Source: Actinocorallia herbida (GTDB lineage Bacteria; Actinomycetota; Actinomycetes; Streptosporangiales; Streptosporangiaceae). Taken from it: a stretch of DNA of 64,000 bases. Under the pieces are notes generated by a model, which was not told where the DNA came from, did not search any database, and was given only the letters and a program-made list of their open reading frames with translations. How positions within the stretch are numbered: position 1 is the stretch's first letter; each line of letters opens with the position of its first letter. Below, piece by piece: positions 60,402 to 64,000 of the stretch. The stretch covers positions 4,092,001-4,156,000 of the forward strand of contig NZ_RJKE01000001.1 in the NCBI RefSeq assembly GCF_003751225.1, written 5' to 3'. The position numbers were made by a program, and so were the translations under genes.

Positions 60402-61828
60402 GGCCGGGTGAAGGCCGGGTCCGCGCCGATCACCTTGCCGGGGTTGAACAGGCCGAGCGGGTCGAGGGCGTCCTTGACGGCCCGCTGCATCGCGCGGACG
60501 CCGACCGGCATCTCCTGCTGCATGCCCGCGCGCTTGAGCAGCCCGATCCCGTGCTCGCCCGTGACGGTGCCGCCGAGGGCGAGGGCCGCGGCGATGAGGT
60601 CGTCGAACGCCGCCTGGGCCGCGGCACGGGCGGCCGCGTCGCCGGGCGGGGTGATGAGCAGCGGGTGCAGGTTGCCGTCGCCCGCGTGCGCGATGGTGGC
60701 GATCCCGACCCCGTGGCGGCGGCCGATCTCCTCGACCTTGCCCAGCATCGCCGGGACCGCGGACCGCGGCACGCACACGTCCTCGGTGAGGACGGGCCCG
60801 AGCCGCTCCAGCGCCGGGTAGGCGAGGCGCCGAGCGGAGAACAGCGCCTCAGCCTCGACCGGGTCGCTCGACCGCTCGGCCCACAGCGCGCCCGCGTCGC
60901 GGAACGCCGCGGCGACCGCCTCGGCCTCCTCGTCGCCTGCAGCGCCGGGGGAGTCGACGCTGGCCAGCAGCATCGCCTCGGCCGACGGGTCCACACCGAG
61001 GTGCTTCCAGTCCTCCACCGCCTCCAGGCACGTCCGGTCGAGCAGTTCCAGCGCGGCCGGCACGAGGCCGCGCGCGGTCACCAGGGCGACCGCCCTGCCC
61101 GCCTCCACCAGGCCGGAGAACGAGCCGACGACCGTGCGCGGGGCGTCGCGCCGGGCAGGGCGCAGCCGGAGCGTCACCTCGGTGACGACGCCGAGTGTGC
61201 CCTCGGAGCCGACGAACAGCCCAGTGAGGTCGTAGCCCGCGACGCCCTTCGTGGTCCGCCTACCGAGCCGCAGCCGCGTCCCGTACTCACCGCCGGGGCC
61301 TCCGACGACGACCTCCATGCCGAGCACGTAGTCGCGGGTGACGCCGTACTTGAGGCAGCACAGGCCGCCCGCGTTGGTGGCGACGTTGCCGCCGATCGTC
61401 GACCAGGGCGCGCTCGCCGGGTCCGGCGGATACCACAGGCCGTGCTCGGCGACCGCGGCCTTCAGATCGTCGTTGACGACGCCGGGCTGGACGACCGCGA
61501 GCATGTTCTCGGGGTCGATCTCCACGATGGCGTTCAGCTTCGACAGGTCGAGCACGAGGCACCCGTCCACGGCGTTCGCACCGCCGGACAGGCCCGTGCC
61601 CGCGCCGCGCGGGACGACGGGCACGCCGAGGTCGGCGCAGGCCGCGACGGCGCGGGACACCTCGTCGGCGGAGCGCGCCCGCAGCGCCGCGAGGGGAGCC
61701 CCGACGGGGGCCCACTCGGCCTCGTCGTGGCCGAGGCCCGCGAGCACGTCGGGATCGGTGATGAGGCCGCTGTCAGGGAGGGCCTTGGCCAGGTCGTCGA
61801 TGGTCGAGAGAGAAATGACGCACCTCAC
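60398..61828 (-). CDS. FAD-binding oxidase (GlcD / lactate dehydrogenase-like)
   Basis: About 476 residues. The N-terminal PCMH-type FAD-binding domain has 'VPVVPRGAGTGLSGGANAVDGCLVLDLSKLN' and 'TIGGNVATNAGGLCCLKYGVTRDYVLGMEVV', and the C-terminal FAD-oxidase domain ends with 'IAHAGDGNLHPLL' and 'GTVTGEHGIGLLKR', typical of glycolate/D-lactate oxidases (GlcD, LldD-like). It would oxidise a 2-hydroxyacid. GTG 61828 has a GAGG sequence at good distance; in-frame GTGs at 61834 and 61858 are alternatives. It ends convergently with zwf, overlapping by 4 bp. Confidence 0.87.
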   Translation of the reverse strand: MRCVISLSTIDDLAKALPDSGLITDPDVLAGLGHDEAEWAPVGAPLAALRARSADEVSRAVAACADLGVPVVPRGAGTGLSGGANAVDGCLVLDLSKLNAIVEIDPENMLAVVQPGVVNDDLKAAVAEHGLWYPPDPASAPWSTIGGNVATNAGGLCCLKYGVTRDYVLGMEVVVGGPGGEYGTRLRLGRRTTKGVAGYDLTGLFVGSEGTLGVVTEVTLRLRPARRDAPRTVVGSFSGLVEAGRAVALVTARGLVPAALELLDRTCLEAVEDWKHLGVDPSAEAMLLASVDSPGAAGDEEAEAVAAAFRDAGALWAERSSDPVEAEALFSARRLAYPALERLGPVLTEDVCVPRSAVPAMLGKVEEIGRRHGVGIATIAHAGDGNLHPLLITPPGDAAARAAAQAAFDDLIAAALALGGTVTGEHGIGLLKRAGMQQEMPVGVRAMQRAVKDALDPLGLFNPGKVIGADPAFTRP

Positions 61829-62036
61829 TTTCACCTCGAAAGTACCCCTCACCTGCACATCAACCCGCGATTTGTACAGAGTGTGATCACTGTGTCAAGG
61901 GTGATTTAACACCAGTGGAATCCCACTTAACAGTTGTGACGTTCTTGATCGGTCTAATCGGGCGCGAACCCGCGAAACATGAGCACTGCTCACCTCCCGT
62001 GTCACAGCTGTTTCGCGCTCGAAAGGAACAGAACGC
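61829..62036. promoter_or_regulatory. Divergent control region, FAD oxidase versus secreted hydrolase
   Basis: About 200 bp with lower GC than its surroundings. It contains the palindrome GTGATCAC (61883-61890) and an AGTGG/CCACT inverted repeat (61914-61927), candidate operators for one or both genes. The hydrolase ribosome binding site (AAAGGA) lies near 62021. Confidence 0.4.
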
Positions 62037-64000
62037 ATGCGAAAGGCCCCCCGGGCCTGGGCGCGCGCGGCCCTCGCAGTATCGGCCGCGACCGCCCTGA
62101 CCACTACCCTGCTGACGGCTCCCGCGTCGGCGGCCCCCGGTGGCGACTGGACCGTCGCCGAGGTCGACGGCGGCCACCTGATCACCCTGAGTCTCGACGA
62201 GGCCCTGCCCGTCCGGGACGCGGCACCCGAACTCGCCGTCGACGGCGAGTCCCTCGGCCCCGCGATCGAGTCGCAGGACGGCAGGACGCTGACCCTGCTC
62301 ACCTCCGACCCGCGCGCCGCCGACCCCGGCAGCGTCCAGGTCGCCTGGAACGGCGAGGTCGAGAGCCCGATCTCCGCCCGCTCCTTCGGCCTGTTGCCGA
62401 AGCCCGGCAAGAAGCCGGAGAAGGCCGACGCCGACCCCGCGGAGCCCGGCCGCTACTCGGTCCAGCACGCCGAGTACGACCTCGGCGACGAGGCCATCAC
62501 GCTGGAGGGACTCGGCGGCCGTAAAGCCGAGATCAAGGCCTCGGTGTACCTCCCGGTGAACGCCAAGGGCGAGCGGCCCGTCGTCGTCTTCCTGCACGGT
62601 CGCCACTCCGCCTGCTACGACCCGGTCACGCGCCGCACCGGCAACTCGGCCTGGCCGTGCCCGACCGGCTACCAGCCGATCCTCAGCGACACCGGGTACA
62701 CCGGCCCGGCGGACGTCCTCGCCGGCCACGGCTACGTCGTCGTGTCCGTCGCCGCCAACGGCGTCAACGCGCAGGACGCGAACTACTCCGAGGACCGCGG
62801 CGCGCTCGCCCGCGGCGAGGTCGTCATGCGCCACCTCGACCTTCTGGCGGAGGCGAACAGGGGGAAGGGCGACGCCCGGCTCGTCTCTCTGTTCAAGGGC
62901 AGACTGGACATGGACGACATCGGCCTCATGGGCCACTCGCGCGGTGGTGAGGGCGTCGTCAAGGCAGCCCTCATGAACGCGGGCCGCAAGCACCCGTACG
63001 GCATCGAGGCGGTCCTGCCGCTCGCCCCGACCGACTTCGCGCGGGCCACCCTGCCCGACGTGCCCATGGCCGTCGTCCTGCCCTACTGCGACGGCGACGT
63101 CTCCAACCAGCAGGGGCAGCACTTCTACGACGACTCGCTCTACGCGGACGCCGACGACACGGCCTTCAAGTCGTCGCTCATGATCATGGGCACCAACCAC
63201 AACTACTTCAACACCGAGTGGACGCCCGGTGTGGCGACCGCCCCGGCCAACGACGACTGGGGCAACCAGAACGACGCGGTCTGTGGCCTGAACGCCTCGG
63301 CGTCCCGGCTGACGGCCGCCGAGCAGTACGCCGTCGGCACCGCCTACATCGCCGGCTTCTTCCGCCTTGTCCAGGGCGGCGAGAACCAGTTCCTGCCGCT
63401 GTTCGACGGCAGCGACGAGGTCCCGGCCTCCGCGGGCCGCGCCGAGGTCCACGGCGTCGCGCAGGCACCGGCCTCCGAGCGCACCGACGTGGCCGCCTTC
63501 ACCTCCGCGGCCTCCTCCGCGAAGGTGTCCGGCAACGCCACCGCCGCCATCTGCGCCTCGATGCTCGACCGCTCCCCGCAGACCGGACTCCCGTCCTGCG
63601 CGACCCGCCTGACCACGTCCCAGGCCCCCTCGTGGACCCCGGCGACCTACGCCCCGAACGTCGCGGCGACCCCGGTCATGCGCTTCTCGTGGGCCGACAC
63701 CACAGGCAGGCTCACCGCTTCGGTGGCCAAGAAGGACCGCAGGGCGGACAGGTCCGACTACCTGACCTTCCGGGTGGCCCGTGACGAGACCGTCGCCGCG
63801 GACGCCGAGCTGGACCTTTCGGTGACCGTCGTGGACGGCCGGGGCAGGACCGCCACGGTGAACGTCGCCGATGTCGGCGACTCCCTCACCGCCTTCCCCG
63901 GTACCGCCTCGCCGCTCGGCAAGACCTGGCTGCGCTCGGTCCGGATCCCGGTCGACGGCTTCGCGAAGGTCGACACCAAGGACATCCGCTCGATCGTCCT
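62037..64000 (+). CDS. Secreted alpha/beta hydrolase (3' end beyond window)
   Basis: At least 654 residues, open at the right edge. A Sec signal peptide (basic start, hydrophobic core, cleavage near 'APASAAP', residues ~1-33) precedes a ~110-residue N-terminal domain, a Lys/Pro linker and an alpha/beta hydrolase domain: 'RPVVVFLHGRHSACY' (oxyanion region), 'GYVVVSVAANGVN' and the nucleophile elbow GHSRGGEG with Ser301. The later part ('TDFARATLPDVPMAVVLPYCDGDVSNQQG') contains the likely catalytic Asp, and a C-terminal beta-rich region begins after ~540. The protein resembles large secreted actinomycete esterases; substrate unknown. Confidence 0.85.
   Translation, partial: MRKAPRAWARAALAVSAATALTTTLLTAPASAAPGGDWTVAEVDGGHLITLSLDEALPVRDAAPELAVDGESLGPAIESQDGRTLTLLTSDPRAADPGSVQVAWNGEVESPISARSFGLLPKPGKKPEKADADPAEPGRYSVQHAEYDLGDEAITLEGLGGRKAEIKASVYLPVNAKGERPVVVFLHGRHSACYDPVTRRTGNSAWPCPTGYQPILSDTGYTGPADVLAGHGYVVVSVAANGVNAQDANYSEDRGALARGEVVMRHLDLLAEANRGKGDARLVSLFKGRLDMDDIGLMGHSRGGEGVVKAALMNAGRKHPYGIEAVLPLAPTDFARATLPDVPMAVVLPYCDGDVSNQQGQHFYDDSLYADADDTAFKSSLMIMGTNHNYFNTEWTPGVATAPANDDWGNQNDAVCGLNASASRLTAAEQYAVGTAYIAGFFRLVQGGENQFLPLFDGSDEVPASAGRAEVHGVAQAPASERTDVAAFTSAASSAKVSGNATAAICASMLDRSPQTGLPSCATRLTTSQAPSWTPATYAPNVAATPVMRFSWADTTGRLTASVAKKDRRADRSDYLTFRVARDETVAADAELDLSVTVVDGRGRTATVNVADVGDSLTAFPGTASPLGKTWLRSVRIPVDGFAKVDTKDIRSIV

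Noticed and set aside
61883-61927. Short palindromes as proven operators
   Set aside because: GTGATCAC and AGTGG/CCACT are short enough to occur by chance; mentioned only within the intergenic entry.
1-64000. tRNA/rRNA genes, CRISPR arrays and intact insertion sequences
   Set aside because: None was recognised by eye; no regularly spaced repeats or transposase motifs were seen. A tRNAscan or IS search could still find something missed.

Overview
The window is very GC-rich, densely packed actinomycete chromosome: GTG/ATG starts, 4-bp ATGA/GTGA overlaps, GC-biased third positions that create long false antisense frames, and IdeR/DmdR-type iron boxes. The gene families suggest a filamentous actinomycete (Streptosporangiales- or Streptomyces-like); this is inference. 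No rRNA, tRNA, CRISPR array or intact insertion sequence was seen.

3.2-27.9 kb: a hydroxamate siderophore locus whose gene content and order match, from memory, the coelichelin (cch) cluster of Streptomyces: two FecCD permeases, ATPase, binding lipoprotein, exporter half, a 3673-residue trimodular NRPS (A-T-E / C-A-T-E / C-A-T, no thioesterase), second exporter half, Fes-like esterase, ornithine N5-monooxygenase and N5-hydroxyornithine formyltransferase, followed by an overlapping M20 amidohydrolase. The adenylation codes read by eye are DINYWGGIGK, DFWNIGMVHK and DMENLGLINK: formyl-hydroxyornithine, threonine and hydroxyornithine, as for coelichelin. Iron boxes precede the ATPase, the lipoprotein, the NRPS and the divergent monooxygenase/formyltransferase pair. 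Three paralogous AraC regulators (0.06-3.2 kb) flank the uptake genes. A DUF574-type methyltransferase gene interrupts the cluster, and no MbtH-like gene is visible.

The most unusual features are (i) two in-frame 66-bp palindromic repeat units inserted in the condensation domain of NRPS module 2; (ii) an exporter pair with complementary degeneration of the ATP sites (one half keeps Walker A/B and the H-loop but has lost LSGGQ, the other keeps only LSGGQ); and (iii) a three-copy iron-box array before the NRPS gene.

28-47 kb is mixed accessory and housekeeping content: small membrane proteins, aldo/keto reductases, a SnoaL-like protein with divergent TetR and paired operators, a VOC protein, a small XRE protein beside about 1.3 kb of repeat-bearing non-coding DNA, a large LuxR-family ATPase regulator, a frameshifted TetR pseudogene, an SGNH hydrolase/MFS pair opposite a TetR gene with a five-copy operator array, a zinc alcohol dehydrogenase, and a CoA-transferase/SDR/enoyl-CoA hydratase group with a short leader ORF.

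47-64 kb: a secreted LVIVD-repeat protein with a DUF305 protein, a pirin, a ProC with an unrecognised C-terminal domain, an ACT-domain protein, a complete oligopeptide-type ABC importer divergent from a YtcJ-like amidohydrolase, glucose-6-phosphate dehydrogenase, a GlcD-like FAD oxidase, and a secreted alpha/beta hydrolase that runs off the right edge.
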